Assembly: GCA_032622095.1 (NCBI GenBank)
Contig: CP136061.1
Coordinates: 15,128,440 to 15,192,439 of the forward strand
Direction of reading: 5' to 3'
Origin: Siphonodentalium dalli
Taxonomy: Eukaryota > Mollusca > Scaphopoda > Gadilida > Siphonodentaliidae
DNA: 64,000 nt
Below, in pieces: positions 35,794-48,389 of this stretch (positions are counted from its first letter, which is position 1; each line of letters opens with the position of its first letter). The notes below the pieces were generated by a model. That model saw only the letters and a program-made list of their open reading frames with translations, did no database searches and was not told the DNA's origin. The translations under genes were made by a program, and so were the position numbers.

Positions 35794-37824
35794 CTTGTTT
35801 ATGACCGGAGCTGCATTGGGGGCAGCATTAAGGTTACACTGGTGTAAATGTTTTCCATAGGACTCAGTGCTAACGTTTTAGCGTATAGTGTTGGCAATAT
35901 AAATGTTGGGTCCAAAATTTTCTTTAAATCTGAAAAATTGACATTTTGGGAAACTTTTTACCAAAAAAAATCATGTCTGTCTAGCAGGGAATTCGCCTTT
36001 AAATCTGATGTTTTCGTAACTAGTGTCAGAACCGCATAAAAAAATACAGTCATATTTTAGACCACACCAAAAAATTCAAACTTCACTACAAAGGGTTAAT
36101 TCCTGTGCCAATGGTTATTTTACCTATGGGAAATCATAGGGAAGAGGTGTGATGATTTTTTTATGTGAAAAGCACACAAGGCTATTGACCAATCAGGGCA
36201 CAGTGTCTATTTTATTCTCTCCTATATATTCCTCCCGCATCCGCTAGATGTCACTCGGAACCTTATTTACACCAGTGTAACCTAAAGCGATAGCCCGCTT
36301 TTTCGCGGAATAATTGTAACTCCCTACATTTCTTCAGAATTGCCCATCAATGGAAAAAATGTGTTCAAAAACAATATCACTTCTGTGGTTCTTTATTTAT
36401 CACACACAATTTAACCCCACCCTCTTTAACAAATTATTCATCAAAAAAGCACAATTTTCCACCACCAGTCATGTTCAGGCCCCATTTCACTCAGTTTTAG
36501 GGGTCTGGTGTTGCAAACTTGGATCAGCCATGGAAGACTGTTCAATATTCTTTCCATGAGAGAACTTCTGGTGATGTGCGGTCATTGAGTCCAGATCTGA
36601 TCAGCTGAGCATCAAGCGCATGACTTTATCAGCACATTGAAGAATAAAATATGACATTTTCAGGTCTGCAAGGGTGATCCAAGATAACTGGATGTGGGTG
36701 TATATTGAATTAGTTGAATAAAGATATGCTCTCTTTGAATTGCTGAAGCATTTTCTTAAATGTGTCCAAGTTTTAGTGCTATTAACCTTCAAATGACCAT
36801 ACCCACCAGTGGAAATGACACACTTTTATGATATATATCTGTATATCACTGGCTATAAAATCCAAAATACTTGTTAAATTAGGTTCTTATAACAATTGAT
36901 ATATGTGTCGTTGACATGCCCATGTTATGGGTCATTTGCATTATCATGTGACTATTACCACCTTGAAATTTTTTGAAAATACCTTGAAAAATTGGCATTT
37001 TTTATGAAAAATCTTACTATTTTTTTGGCTGATGTAAGTGAAAGAAGACATCAGCAGCAAGAATAGCCACATCAAGCATGAGATATTCATTGGACTGAAA
37101 GACCAGGCTCTGTAAAATGCATTAAAATGCTTTAAAGTGACTCACAGGAATCAAAAATGATAAAAAGCTATTTTTTCCCTTTAGGTTACACTGGTGTAAA
37201 TGTTTTCCATAGGACTCAGTGCTAACGTTTTAGCGTATAGTGTTGGCAATATAAATGTTGGGTCCAAAATTTTCTTTAAATCTGAAAAATTGACATTTTG
37301 GGAAACTTTTTACAAAAAAAAATCATGTCTGTCTAGCAGGGAATTCGCCTTTAAATCTTATGTTTTCGTAACTAGTGTCAGAACCGCATAAAAAAATACA
37401 GTCATATTTTAGACCACACCAAAAAATTCAAACTTCACTACAAAGGGTTAATTCCTGTGCCAATGGTTATTTTACCTATGGGAAATCATAGGGAAGAGGT
37501 GTGATGATTTGTTTATGTGAAAAGCACACAAGGCTATTGACCAATCAGGGCCCAGTGTCTATTTTATTCTCTCCTATATATTCCTCCCGCATCCGCTAGA
37601 TGTCACTCGGAACCTTATTTACACCAGTGTAACCTTAAGATAATGTGTTATTGCATTCTCGAGCCTCGCATATATAAGAGAATGCACTGACTTACAAGAC
37701 CAAAGTAAATATTGTTAGGCAAATGTATTATCGTATATATGCGAGGCTTCCTATGTGAGACTCGACTATATAAGCGAATGCATTCGCACAGGGTTTTCGC
37801 AAAAGCTCATTCATGGAAGGGTTG
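35794..37824. mobile_element. MITE family B copy interrupted by a 1.8-kb element
   Basis: The left part 35794-35831 (ACCGGAGCTGCATTGG) and right part 37635-37824 (two hairpins, ending GCTCATTCATGGAAGGGTT) are the two pieces of one family B MITE, split at an internal TTAA. The inserted element is annotated separately. Confidence 0.7.
35832..37634. mobile_element. Nested 1.8-kb element with 451-bp terminal direct repeats, copy I
   Basis: Direct repeats at 35832-36282 and 37184-37634 (451 bp each, about four mismatches seen) flank 901 bp. Each repeat itself begins GGTTACACTGGTGTAAAT and ends with the inverse. The whole is flanked by TTAA on both sides inside a MITE. Repeats contain a 60-residue open frame (FSIGLSANVLAYSVG...), a GACCAATCAGG (inverted CCAAT) and CTATATATTC. 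No protein family is recognised in the centre. It looks like a non-autonomous LTR-type element or a composite of two MITEs. Intron 3. Confidence 0.75.
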
Positions 37825-37867
37825 ATGCACAAGACCAGCCAACTCGTCTTACAGTCTTACTCGTCTT

Positions 37868-38050
37868 ATGGTCGACTCGCATATATAAGAGAATGCATTG
37901 GCACAGGGCATAACTGTAACCATCACAATGTGGTCAATGAGCCGGTTCCAATGATATCCATATTTGTATGGTTTTATTGAGACAGACCCAAGATAATTTA
38001 GGCTGTTGCAGCTTTATTTGGCCGTTTTGGCCGGTTTGTTGGGTAAAGGG
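37868..38050. mobile_element. TTAA-type MITE (family A), half copy, reverse orientation
   Basis: Reverse complement of the left half of the 14.08-kb element, from the middle of the first hairpin to the TGTTGGGTAAAGGG end and its TTAA. The other half is missing, replaced by family B sequence. Confidence 0.8.
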
Positions 38051-38055
38051 TTAAA

Positions 38056-38300
38056 TGTTCATGTAGGTTCATACTGGACGTATTTGATTCTGATATAAGC
38101 CCATAGTGGACGTATGCACGTTATTCCGTGTTATGACGTGGGCCACGATGAAAACACATTATAAAGAGCATACATCTCGTCGATTCAGGTTCATATATAG
38201 AGCGTAATGCTGCTGATTCAAATAATGCCGATATGGGCTTGAAATTGAAATGGTTTGAAATAAGTTCAATAATTATTAGTTTATTTTCAGGAGAGCATGT
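38056..38300. repeat. Dispersed repeat, copy 2
   Basis: Partner of 6508-6700. It directly follows a half MITE. After it, 38300-39030 (intron 3) is non-coding and includes a strikingly C/A-rich stretch (38640-38960, CCAAACCCACCAATCTCCAA type) with no gene. Confidence 0.6.
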
Positions 38301-39032
38301 TGAGTTGTTACGTGCAATGAATTTTCCATAACAAGAGGATGGCCATGCTTCCTATATGATTTTTCCGACAATTTCCCAAAATATCTATAATAATACATTC
38401 AGTCTCCATATCGTTATTGGTCTATAATGGTTTATTATCGTAAATCGACGTCAGTGGTTAAGATAGCGTGATCAATTGGTCAACTCTCGCATCAATCTTA
38501 ATTCATCATAGCTCTAAACTCATACAATATCGGAACACTGATTTACATGCACCTATACGTATAGACGCGACCATTGCTTACTCGATCAATTACTCACTCG
38601 CTCGTCTATAAACGCAAGCAGAATCAAACAATCAGTCAGTAATCCAAACCCACCAATCTCCAATTCCCACCACCCATCGAACTCAAAACCCCATCCACCA
38701 AACCACCGCACTATACACAATAACACAACCCATAATCCACACACGTCTCACATGCACACTCCCTCTGCCAAGTTCATACTCACTCAAAAACAACCCCACC
38801 CACACATGCACACACTTTTGTTTTTAACAACCCAATCCTCACAGAAATCTCACCCAAAACCCAGACACCCACATATACCCACCTATTCACACGTGCACTC
38901 ACTCAATCGTTAGTTCGCTCGCTAGCTTACCTACTCACCAACCCTCATCAAAAGAGCCACGTGTTTCCCATCCAGACGAAATCCAGACATCCACCTAACC
39001 CACGCACTCACTCGCTACTTACTTATACTTAC

Positions 39033-39146
39033 CAGTGTAGCCTGCGTGGCACGAACATATATGGTCATCATCGGCGGGTAGGCATGTTCCATGGTTACAT
39101 GAGTTTGATGCACACATTCCCCTCGTTGCCATGCAGGTTTCTATTC
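39033..39146 (-). CDS. Exon 3: end of DSL and EGF repeat 1
   Basis: The acceptor is TTTCTAGATTCAG|GA and the donor ACACTG|GTAAGT. Phase is 1 at both ends, the symmetrical class typical of EGF exons. It encodes IETCMATRGMC, finishing the DSL cysteine set, then a standard EGF core: C-ASNS-C-NHGT-C, eight residues, C-S-C-HAGYTG. The sixth EGF cysteine is in exon 4. It lies 7.7 kb from exon 2 across the 65-bp array and 3.5 kb from exon 4 across an intron holding nested transposons. The cysteine order and clean splice sites make this exon secure. Confidence 0.88.
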
Positions 39147-41370
39147 CTGAATCTAGAAATTATATAATTGGTGTGTTAGGGCTTCGTCGGTCTAGCTCCA
39201 ACGTTAATATGGTTACTATAGGGACGTGCCCCTTATTCCATTATCATTTATAATTTAGATGCTCCAGCTCTGTATCATATACTACCTGAAACATGTGTGC
39301 GCTTCGGAAGCCTTTATTCAGCGGCGTAGGGAGCTGCGGTCTATGTTTGCGCTTCGAGAGCCTTTGGTTAGTGGCTTTGCGCACATGTTTGATGTTTTGT
39401 TTTATTTTTAGAATGTGCTCCTTGCTAATTTTTTGAAGAACTGAGGCGTTCCAACAACCGTCGGGATACTTCTAGTCACCCCAACAAATCTGGTTGAAAT
39501 AGGCCATGGGACTCGCGAACAGATAGACATTATACAGACGGAAGGATAGACAGACAAACATATTCTACATTTTATGTAGATATTTGTATATCGCCCATAC
39601 TGATTACTTTCTGGTGCCATTTTCAAGACAAAATGTGAAATTCCGTACGATCAGTTGTTACCCCATAAACAATTTGAAATCCCGATAAAGGTTACCCCAT
39701 TGTGTGATTTCAGAAGTGGTTGGTCAGGTTATCTGAAACACCTCTATTGGGCCAAACAGGAAGCGGAAAGCAAACTGCACAGCTTTATCATATATCAGTC
39801 GCATTTGCTTACAAACTTAGCCATACCCACGTGAAACACATTCCCTGTTTATGTCTCTGGCATCGAAGATATCTTACACAAATAGCCATACTCACGCGTA
39901 ACACATCCCCTGTTTGTGTCTCTGATATCGAAGCTATCTTGCAAACTTAGCCAACAACGTGAAACACATTCCCTGCCTATGTCTCTGGCATCGAAGGTAT
40001 CGTACAAACTTAGACATACTCAAGTGTAACATATTCCCTGTCTGTGTCTCTGGCACCGAAGGTATCGTACAAACTTAGCCATACTCATGTGTAACACATT
40101 CCCTGTTTGTGTCTCTGAGATCGAATATATCTTACAAACTTAGCGCTAACCACGTGAAACACATTCCTTGTTTGTGTCTCTGGCATCAAGTATATCGTAC
40201 AAACTTAGCCATACTCACGTTTAACACATTCCCTGTGTGTGTCTCTGGCATCGAAGATATCTTACAATCTTAGCCATACTCACGTGAAACACATTCCCTG
40301 TTTGTGTCTCTGATGTCGAATATATCTTACAAACTTAGCCATACACACGTGTAACACATTCCCTATTTGTGTCTCTGAGATCGAATATATCTTACAAACT
40401 TAGCCATACTCACGCTTAACACATTCCATGTTTGTATCTCTGACATCGAAGATATCTTACAAACTTAGCCATATTCACGTGTAACACATTCCCTGTTTGT
40501 GTCTCTGGCATCGAAGATATCTTACAATCTTAGCCATACTCACGTGAAACACATTCCCTGTTTGTGTCTCTGATGTCGAATATATCTTACAAACTTAGCC
40601 ATACACACGTGTAACACATTCCCTATTTGTGTCTCTGAGATCGAATATATCTTACAAACTTAGCCATACTCACGCTTAACACATTCCATGTTTGTATCTC
40701 TGACATCGAAGATATCTTACAAACTTAGCCATACTCACGTGTAACACATTCCCTGTCTGTGTCTCTGAGATCGAAGCTATCTTAGAAATTTAGCCATACT
40801 CACGTGAAACACTTTCCATTTTTGTGTTCTCTGAGATAGAAGATATCTTACAAACTTAGCCATACTCACGTGAAACACATTCCCTGTTTGTGTTCTCTGA
40901 GATAGAAGATATCTTACAAACTTAGCCATGCTCACGTGAAACACATTCCCTGTTTGTGTCTCTGAGATCGAATATATTTTACAAACTTAGCCATACTCAC
41001 GTGTAACATATTCCCTGTTTGTGTCTCTGGCATCGAATATATCTTACAAACTTAGCCATACTCACGAGTAACACATTCCCTATTTGTGTCTCTGAGATCG
41101 AAGATATCTAAAAAATTTAGCCATGCTCACGCTTAACACATTCCCTGTTTGTGTTCTCTGAGATCGAAGATATCTTACAAACTTAGCCATGCTCACGTGA
41201 AACACATTCCCTGTTTGTGTCTCTGAGATCGAATATATCTTACAAACTTAGCCATACTCACGTGTAACATATTCCCTGTTTGTGTCTCTGGCATCGAATA
41301 TATCTTACAAACTTAGCCATACTCACGAGTAACACATTCCCTATTTGTGTCTCTGAGATCGAATATATCT

Positions 41371-43514
41371 TACAAACTTAGCCATACTCACGTGTAACAC
41401 ATTCCCTGTTTGTGTCTCTGACACCGAAGATATATTACAAACTTAGCCATACTCACGTGAAACACATTCCCTGTTTGTGTCTCTGACACCGAAGATATAT
41501 TACAAACTTAGCCATATTCACGTGTAACACATTCCCTGTTTGTGTCTCTGGCATCGAATATATCTTACAATCTTAGCCATACTCACGCTTAACACATTCC
41601 CTGTTTGTGTCTCTGGCATCGAATATATCTTACAATCTTAGCGCTAACCACGTGAAACACACTCCCTGTTTGTGTCTCTAGCATCGAAGCTATCTTACAA
41701 ACTTAGCCATACTCACGTGTAACACATTCCCTGTTTGTATCTCTGGCATCGAAGCTATCTTACAAACTTAGCCATACACACGTGTAACACATTCTCTGTG
41801 TGTGTCTCTGGCATCGAAGATATCTTACAAACTTAGCCATACTCACGTTTAACACATTCCCTGTTTGTGTCTGTGAGATCGAAGATATATTACAAACTTA
41901 GCCATACTCACGTGTAACACATTCAATGTTTGTGTCTCTGAGATCGAAGATATCTTACAAACTTAGCCATACTCACTTGTAACACATTCCCTGTTTGTGT
42001 CTGTGAGATCGAAGATATATTACAAACTTAGCCATACTCACGCTTAACACATTCCTGTTTGTGTCTCTGAGATCGAATATATATTACAAACTTAGCCATA
42101 CTCACGTGAAACACATTCCCTGTTTGTGTTCTCTGAGATCGAAGATATCTTACAAACTTAGCCATACTCACGTGAAACACATTCCCTGTTTGTGACTGTG
42201 AGATCGAAGATATATTACAAACTTAGCCATACTCACGTGTAACACATTCCTGTTTGTGTCTCCGATATCGAATATATCTTACAAACTTAGCCATACTCAC
42301 GTGTAACATATTCCCTGTTTGTGTCTCTGGCATCGAAGCTATCTTACAAACTTAGCCATACTCACGTTTAACACATTCCCTGTTTGTGTCTCTGGCATCG
42401 AAGCTATCTTACAAACTTAGCCATACTCACGTGTAATATATTCCCTGTTTGTGTCTCTGGCATCGAAGATATCTTACAAACTTAACCATAATCACGTGTA
42501 ACACATTCCCTGTTTGTGTCTGTGAGATCGAAGATATATTACAAACTTAGCCATACTCACGCTTAACACATTCCTGTTTGTGTCTCTGAGATCGAATATA
42601 TCTTACAAACTTAGCCATACTCACCTGAAACACATTCCATGTTTGTGTTCTCTGAGATCGAAGATATCTTACAAACTTAACCACACTCACGTGAAATATA
42701 TTCCTTGTTTGTGTCTCTGACATCGAAGATATATTACAAACTTAGCCATACTCACGAGTAACACATTCCCTGTTTGTGTCTCTGGCATCGAAGATATCTT
42801 ACAAACTTAGCCCTACTCACGAGTAATATATTCCCTATTTGTGTCTTTGGCATCGAAGATATATTACAAACTTAGCCATACTCACGCTTAACACATTCCT
42901 GTTTGTGTCTCTGAGATCGAATATATCTTACAAACTTAGCCATACTCACCTGAAACACATTCCATGTTTGTGTTCTCTGAGATCGAAGATATCTTACAAA
43001 CTTAGCCACACTCACGTGAAATATATTCCTTGTTTGTGTCTCTGACATCGAAGATATATTACAAACTTAGCCATACTCACGAGTAACACATTCCCTGTTT
43101 GTGTCTCTGGCATCAAGGATATCTTACAAACTTAGCCCTACTCACGAGTAATATATTCCCTATTTGTGTCTTTGGCATCGAAGATATATTACAAACTTAG
43201 CCATACTCACGTGAAACACATTCCCTGTTTGTGTCTCTGAGATCGAAGATATCTTACAAACTTAGCCATACACACGTGTAACACATTCCCTGTTTGTGTC
43301 TTTGGCATCGAAGATATCTTACAAACTTAGCCATATTCACGTGTAACACATTCCCTGTTTGTGTCTGTGAGATCGAAGATATATTACAAACTTAGCCATA
43401 CTCACGCTTAACACATTCCTGTTTGTGTCTCTGAGATCGAATATATCTTACAATCTTAGCCATACGAGTAACACATTCCCTGTTTGTGTTCTCTGAGATC
43501 GAATATATCTTACA
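41371..43514. repeat. Higher-order segment of the 65-bp array, copy 1
   Basis: About 2.14 kb of the array, 33 units with the same order of variants, recurs at 43706-45849 with an offset of 2335 bp. I noticed only one or so base differences in the parts compared, so the duplication is recent. A five-unit block near 42.55 kb also recurs about 325 bp later. Confidence 0.85.
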
Positions 43515-43705
43515 AACTTAGCCATACTCACGCTTAACACATTCCTGTTTGTGTCTCTGAGATCGAATATATCTTACAAACTTAGCCATACTCACCTGAA
43601 ACACATTCCATGTTTGTGTTCTCTGAGATCGAAGATATCTTACAAACTTAGCCACACTCACGTGAAATATATTCCTTGTTTGTGTCTCTGACATCGAAGA
43701 TATAT

Positions 43706-45849
43706 TACAAACTTAGCCATACTCACGTGTAACACATTCCCTGTTTGTGTCTCTGACACCGAAGATATATTACAAACTTAGCCATACTCACGTGAAACAC
43801 ATTCCCTGTTTGTGTCTCTGACACCGAAGATATATTACAAACTTAGCCATATTCACGTGTAACACATTCCCTGTTTGTGTCTCTGGCATCGAATATATCT
43901 TACAATCTTAGCCATACTCACGCTTAACACATTCCCTGTTTGTGTCTCTGGCATCGAATATATCTTACAATCTTAGCGCTAACCACGTGAAACACACTCC
44001 CTGTTTGTGTTTCTAGCATCGAAGCTATCTTACAAACTTAGCCATACTCACGTGTAACACATTCCCTGTTTGTATCTCTGGCATCGAAGCTATCTTACAA
44101 ACTTAGCCATACACACGTGTAACACATTCTCTGTGTGTGTCTCTGGCATCGAAGATATCTTACAAACTTAGCCATACTCACGTTTAACACATTCCCTGTT
44201 TGTGTCTGTGAGATCGAAGATATATTACAAACTTAGCCATACTCACGTGTAACACATTCAATGTTTGTGTCTCTGAGATCGAAGATATCTTACAAACTTA
44301 GCCATACTCACTTGTAACACATTCCCTGTTTGTGTCTGTGAGATCGAAGATATATTACAAACTTAGCCATACTCACGCTTAACACATTCCTGTTTGTGTC
44401 TCTGAGATCGAATATATATTACAAACTTAGCCATACTCACGTGAAACACATTCCCTGTTTGTGTTCTCTGAGATCGAAGATATCTTACAAACTTAGCCAT
44501 ACTCACGTGAAACACATTCCCTGTTTGTGACTGTGAGATCGAAGATATATTACAAACTTAGCCATACTCACGTGTAACACATTCCTGTTTGTGTCTCCGA
44601 TATCGAATATATCTTACAAACTTAGCCATACTCACGTGTAACATATTCCCTGTTTGTGTCTCTGGCATCGAAGCTATCTTACAAACTTAGCCATACTCAC
44701 GTTTAACACATTCCCTGTTTGTGTCTCTGGCATCGAAGCTATCTTACAAACTTAGCCATACTCACGTGTAATATATTCCCTGTTTGTGTCTCTGGCATCG
44801 AAGATATCTTACAAACTTAACCATAATCACGTGTAACACATTCCCTGTTTGTGTCTGTGAGATCGAAGATATATTACAAACTTAGCCATACTCACGCTTA
44901 ACACATTCCTGTTTGTGTCTCTGAGATCGAATATATCTTACAAACTTAGCCATACTCACCTGAAACACATTCCATGTTTGTGTTCTCTGAGATCGAAGAT
45001 ATCTTACAAACTTAACCACACTCACGTGAAATATATTCCTTGTTTGTGTCTCTGACATCGAAGATATATTACAAACTTAGCCATACTCACGAGTAACACA
45101 TTCCCTGTTTGTGTCTCTGGCATCGAAGATATCTTACAAACTTAGCCCTACTCACGAGTAATATATTCCCTATTTGTGTCTTTGGCATCGAAGATATATT
45201 ACAAACTTAGCCATACTCACGCTTAACACATTCCTGTTTGTGTCTCTGAGATCGAATATATCTTACAAACTTAGCCATACTCACCTGAAACACATTCCAT
45301 GTTTGTGTTCTCTGAGATCGAAGATATCTTACAAACTTAGCCACACTCACGTGAAATATATTCCTTGTTTGTGTCTCTGACATCGAAGATATATTACAAA
45401 CTTAGCCATACTCACGAGTAACACATTCCCTGTTTGTGTCTCTGGCATCAAGGATATCTTACAAACTTAGCCCTACTCACGAGTAATATATTCCCTATTT
45501 GTGTCTTTGGCATCGAAGATATATTACAAACTTAGCCATACTCACGTGAAACACATTCCCTGTTTGTGTCTCTGAGATCGAAGATATCTTACAAACTTAG
45601 CCATACACACGTGTAACACATTCCCTGTTTGTGTCTTTGGCATCGAAGATATCTTACAAACTTAGCCATATTCACGTGTAACACATTCCCTGTTTGTGTC
45701 TGTGAGATCGAAGATATATTACAAACTTAGCCATACTCACGCTTAACACATTCCTGTTTGTGTCTCTGAGATCGAATATATCTTACAATCTTAGCCATAC
45801 GAGTAACACATTCCCTGTTTGTGTTCTCTGAGATCGAATATATCTTACA
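43706..45849. repeat. Higher-order segment of the 65-bp array, copy 2
   Basis: Near-identical partner of 41371-43514, same orientation. It gives the array a two-level structure: 65-bp monomers inside a 2.3-kb higher-order unit. Confidence 0.85.
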
Positions 45850-46822
45850 AACTTAACCATACACACGTGTAACACATTCCCTGTGTGTGTCTTTGGCATC
45901 GAAGATATCTTACAAACTGAGCCATACTCACATGAAACACATTCCATGTTTGTGTCTGTGGCATCGAAAATATCTTACAATCTTAGCCATACCTACGTGA
46001 AACACATTCCATGTTTGTGTCTCTAGCATCGAAGATATCTTACAATCTTAGCCATACTCACGTGTAACACATTCCCTGTTTGTGTCTTTGGCATCGAAGA
46101 TATCTTACAAACTGAGCCATACTCACGTGAAACACATTCCATGTTTGTGTCTGTGGCATCGAAGATATCTTACAATCTTAGCCATACTCCCGAGTAACGC
46201 ATTCCCTGTTTGTGTCTCTGAGATCGAATATATCTTACAAACTTAGCCATACCTACGTGAAACACATTCCATGTTTGTGTCTCTAGCATCGAAAATATCT
46301 TACAAACTTAGCGCTAACCACGTGAAACACATTCCCTGTGTGTGTCTCTGAGATCGAAGATATCTTACAAACTTAGCCATACTCACGCTTAACACATTCC
46401 CTGTTTGTGTCTCTGATATCTAAGATATCTTACAAACTGAGCCATACTCACGTGTAACACATTCCCTGTTTGTGACTCTGAGATCGAATATATCTTACAA
46501 ACTTAGCCATACGTGAAACACATTCCCTGTTTGTGTCTCTGGCATCGAAGATATCTTACAATCTTAGCCATACGTGAAACACATTCCATGTTTGTGTCTC
46601 TGGCATCGATGATATCTTACATACTTAGACATACGTGTAACACATTCCCTGTTTGTGTCTCTGAGATCGAATATATCTTACAAACTTAGCCATACGTGAA
46701 ACACATTCCCTGTTTGTGTCTCTGGCATCGAAGATATCTTACAATCTTAGCCATACGAGTAACACATTCCATGTTTTTGTTCTCTGAGATCGAATATATC
46801 TTACAAACTTAGCCATACTCAC

Positions 46823-46932
46823 GTGAAACACATTCCCTATTTGTGTCTCTGAGATCGAAGACTTCGCACACATCCGAGCACTCCTTCCCACAGTACGACG
46901 CTGAACAGTATACTTTGACCTCTATATGTAAC
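46823..46932 (-). CDS. Exon 2: DSL domain (Delta/Serrate/LAG-2)
   Basis: The acceptor is CATCCATTTTAG|G and the donor TTCAC|GTGAGT. The 36 codons read LHIEVKVYC-SASYCGKEC-SDVC, then eleven residues, then C. Cysteine spacing 8-3-11-6 follows the DSL pattern C-x3-Y-x-G-x2-C-x3-C-x11-C. The remaining two DSL cysteines come from exon 3 (IETC, GMC). DSL is the Notch-binding module of canonical ligands. Divergent points: an extra cysteine in place of the second aromatic (YCG), and no GW near the end. The flanking intron array is built from the last ~38 nt of this exon plus its donor. The open frame continues upstream of the acceptor, so a longer exon (to about 47050) cannot be excluded. Confidence 0.75.
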
Positions 46933-47119
46933 CTAAAATGGATGTATGCTGGCAGTTCAAGTGCATGTCCCACGAAAACGACCATTGTGTGCGGCATTTC
47001 GAATGCCCCGACTTCGGTAATTGTTTTCAACAGATGGAAATTCCATGTGTGAAACAACATCACTTGGAATCTTCATACCAAACCACGTGCATGGGAGATC
47101 GACAAGACCAAACTACCTA

Positions 47120-47630
47120 CACGCGAAGTCGACAAGAGGTCGGTAAAACGAAAACACGGGCACGGAGGTCGGTAAGACGAAACCACGTACACGGGAGGTC
47201 GGTAAGACCAAACCGCGTGCACGGGAGGTCGGTAAGACCAAACCACGTACACGGGAGGTCGGTAAGACCAAACCACGTGCACGGGAGGTCGGTAAGACCA
47301 AACCACGTACACGGGAGGTCGGTAAGACCAAACCACGTACACGGGAGGTCGGTAAGACCAAACCACGTGCACGGGAGGTCGGTAAGACCAAACCACGTAC
47401 ACGGGAGGTCGGTAAGACCAAACCACGTACACGGGAGGTCGGTAAGACCAAACCACGTACACGGGAGGTCGGTAAGACCAAACCACGTACACGGGAGGTC
47501 GGTAAGACCAAACCACGTGCACGGGAGGTCGGTAAGACCAAACCACGTACACGGGAGGTCGGTAAGACCAAACCACGTACACGGGAGGTCGGTAAGACCA
47601 AACCACGTACACGGGAGGTCGGTAAGACAT
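47120..47630. repeat. 30-bp minisatellite in intron 1
   Basis: About 17 copies of a GC-rich unit GGTCGGTAAGACCAAACCAC + GTACACGGGA, highly uniform, with a few GTGCAC variants. All six frames stay open because the period is a multiple of three, so the 10-residue repeat RSVRPNHVHG is an artefact. The unit contains GGTCGGTAAGACC-type short symmetry and a CACGTAC/CACGTGC core. Confidence 0.93.
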
Positions 47631-48088
47631 TTACTCATTTTCATCATAATTAGCATGTTTTACGTCGCTCGCATTGCACATGATTGTATTTTGCTCACAA
47701 TTTATTTGTTGAATATTATTTGTCGAACATAGTAGGAGATGGTTCCAGCCAATAGCTGAATTTAGTGTACAGCACCCCATTAATCCTTTCAGTGCAAAGT
47801 CATGCAATTGAGTCATTGTTTCATCAAATAATGCTAAAGTACGCTTCTAACCAATTATTTTAACCAATTAATTAAGAATACAAGTAGGTTGACTCTGTTC
47901 TTTCGCATTTCCTCCATGTGGGCCGCGATGCGTTTCGATTCGATTTGATTTTGAATTTTCCATGGTTCGTAAATAGTATATGTTTTAAATATCAAAGTTG
48001 TGTAACAAAATAAATATATACGGTACTTCGCTTCACTCCCATCTTTCATTTTGGCTGTTGTATGGTATACAATACCAATCAACTTGAC

Positions 48089-48356
48089 AAACGTGCTTCC
48101 TTCCTGCACTCTATCCCTCTACCCCCTCCTAGAACAATATTTTTTCGGATCTAACATGATATCCCGTCTGCTAAATTTACCCTATATTGGTATCTATTTT
48201 GATACCAAGGGTAAAACTTTTATTTCGAGGAAAAGACTCGATAAAAGCCTTTCAGGCTTGTTATCTAATCCCCATTTTTGAACATGTGTTGTATATTATG
48301 TCAATTTGTTTGTATGTGTTAAATGTTCTGTTCGAAAATTAAATATTGTTTACACT
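48089..48356. repeat. Dispersed repeat (LINE/SINE 3'-end-like), copy 1
   Basis: CTTCCTGCACTCTATCCCTC ... ATAAAAGCCTTTCAGGCTTG ... GTTCGAAAATTAAATATTG. About 80-85% like 57062-57338. The AATAAAAGCC-hairpin and A-rich end resemble retroposon 3' ends. Intron 1. Confidence 0.65.
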
Positions 48357-48389
48357 AAGTCCGATTTTTGTATCAACCCATATACCATG

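Larger units (their letters stand above)
39808..46863. repeat. 65-bp minisatellite, ~108 copies, derived from exon 2 end plus its donor
   Basis: Head-to-tail 65-bp units fill almost all of intron 2. Read on the minus strand, each unit is about 38 nt equal to the 3' end of the DSL exon (TCTCAGAGACACAAAC...GTGTTTCAC) followed by the intron start GTGAGTATGGCTAAG. The last unit at 46.82-46.86 kb is the exon itself. Most units keep GTGAGTATGG, so the intron holds about a hundred extra 5' splice sites. The fragment TCTTCGATCTCAG before AGACACAAA is also acceptor-like, so each unit could in principle expose a ~26-nt microexon. Units vary at a few sites (GTGAAAC, GTGTAAC, GCTTAAC, GAGTAAC on the plus strand). 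Confidence 0.95.

Noticed and set aside
46938-47732. 264-codon plus-strand frame with RSVRPNHVHG repeats
   Set aside because: Both strands and all frames are open through the 30-bp array; no start context or motif.
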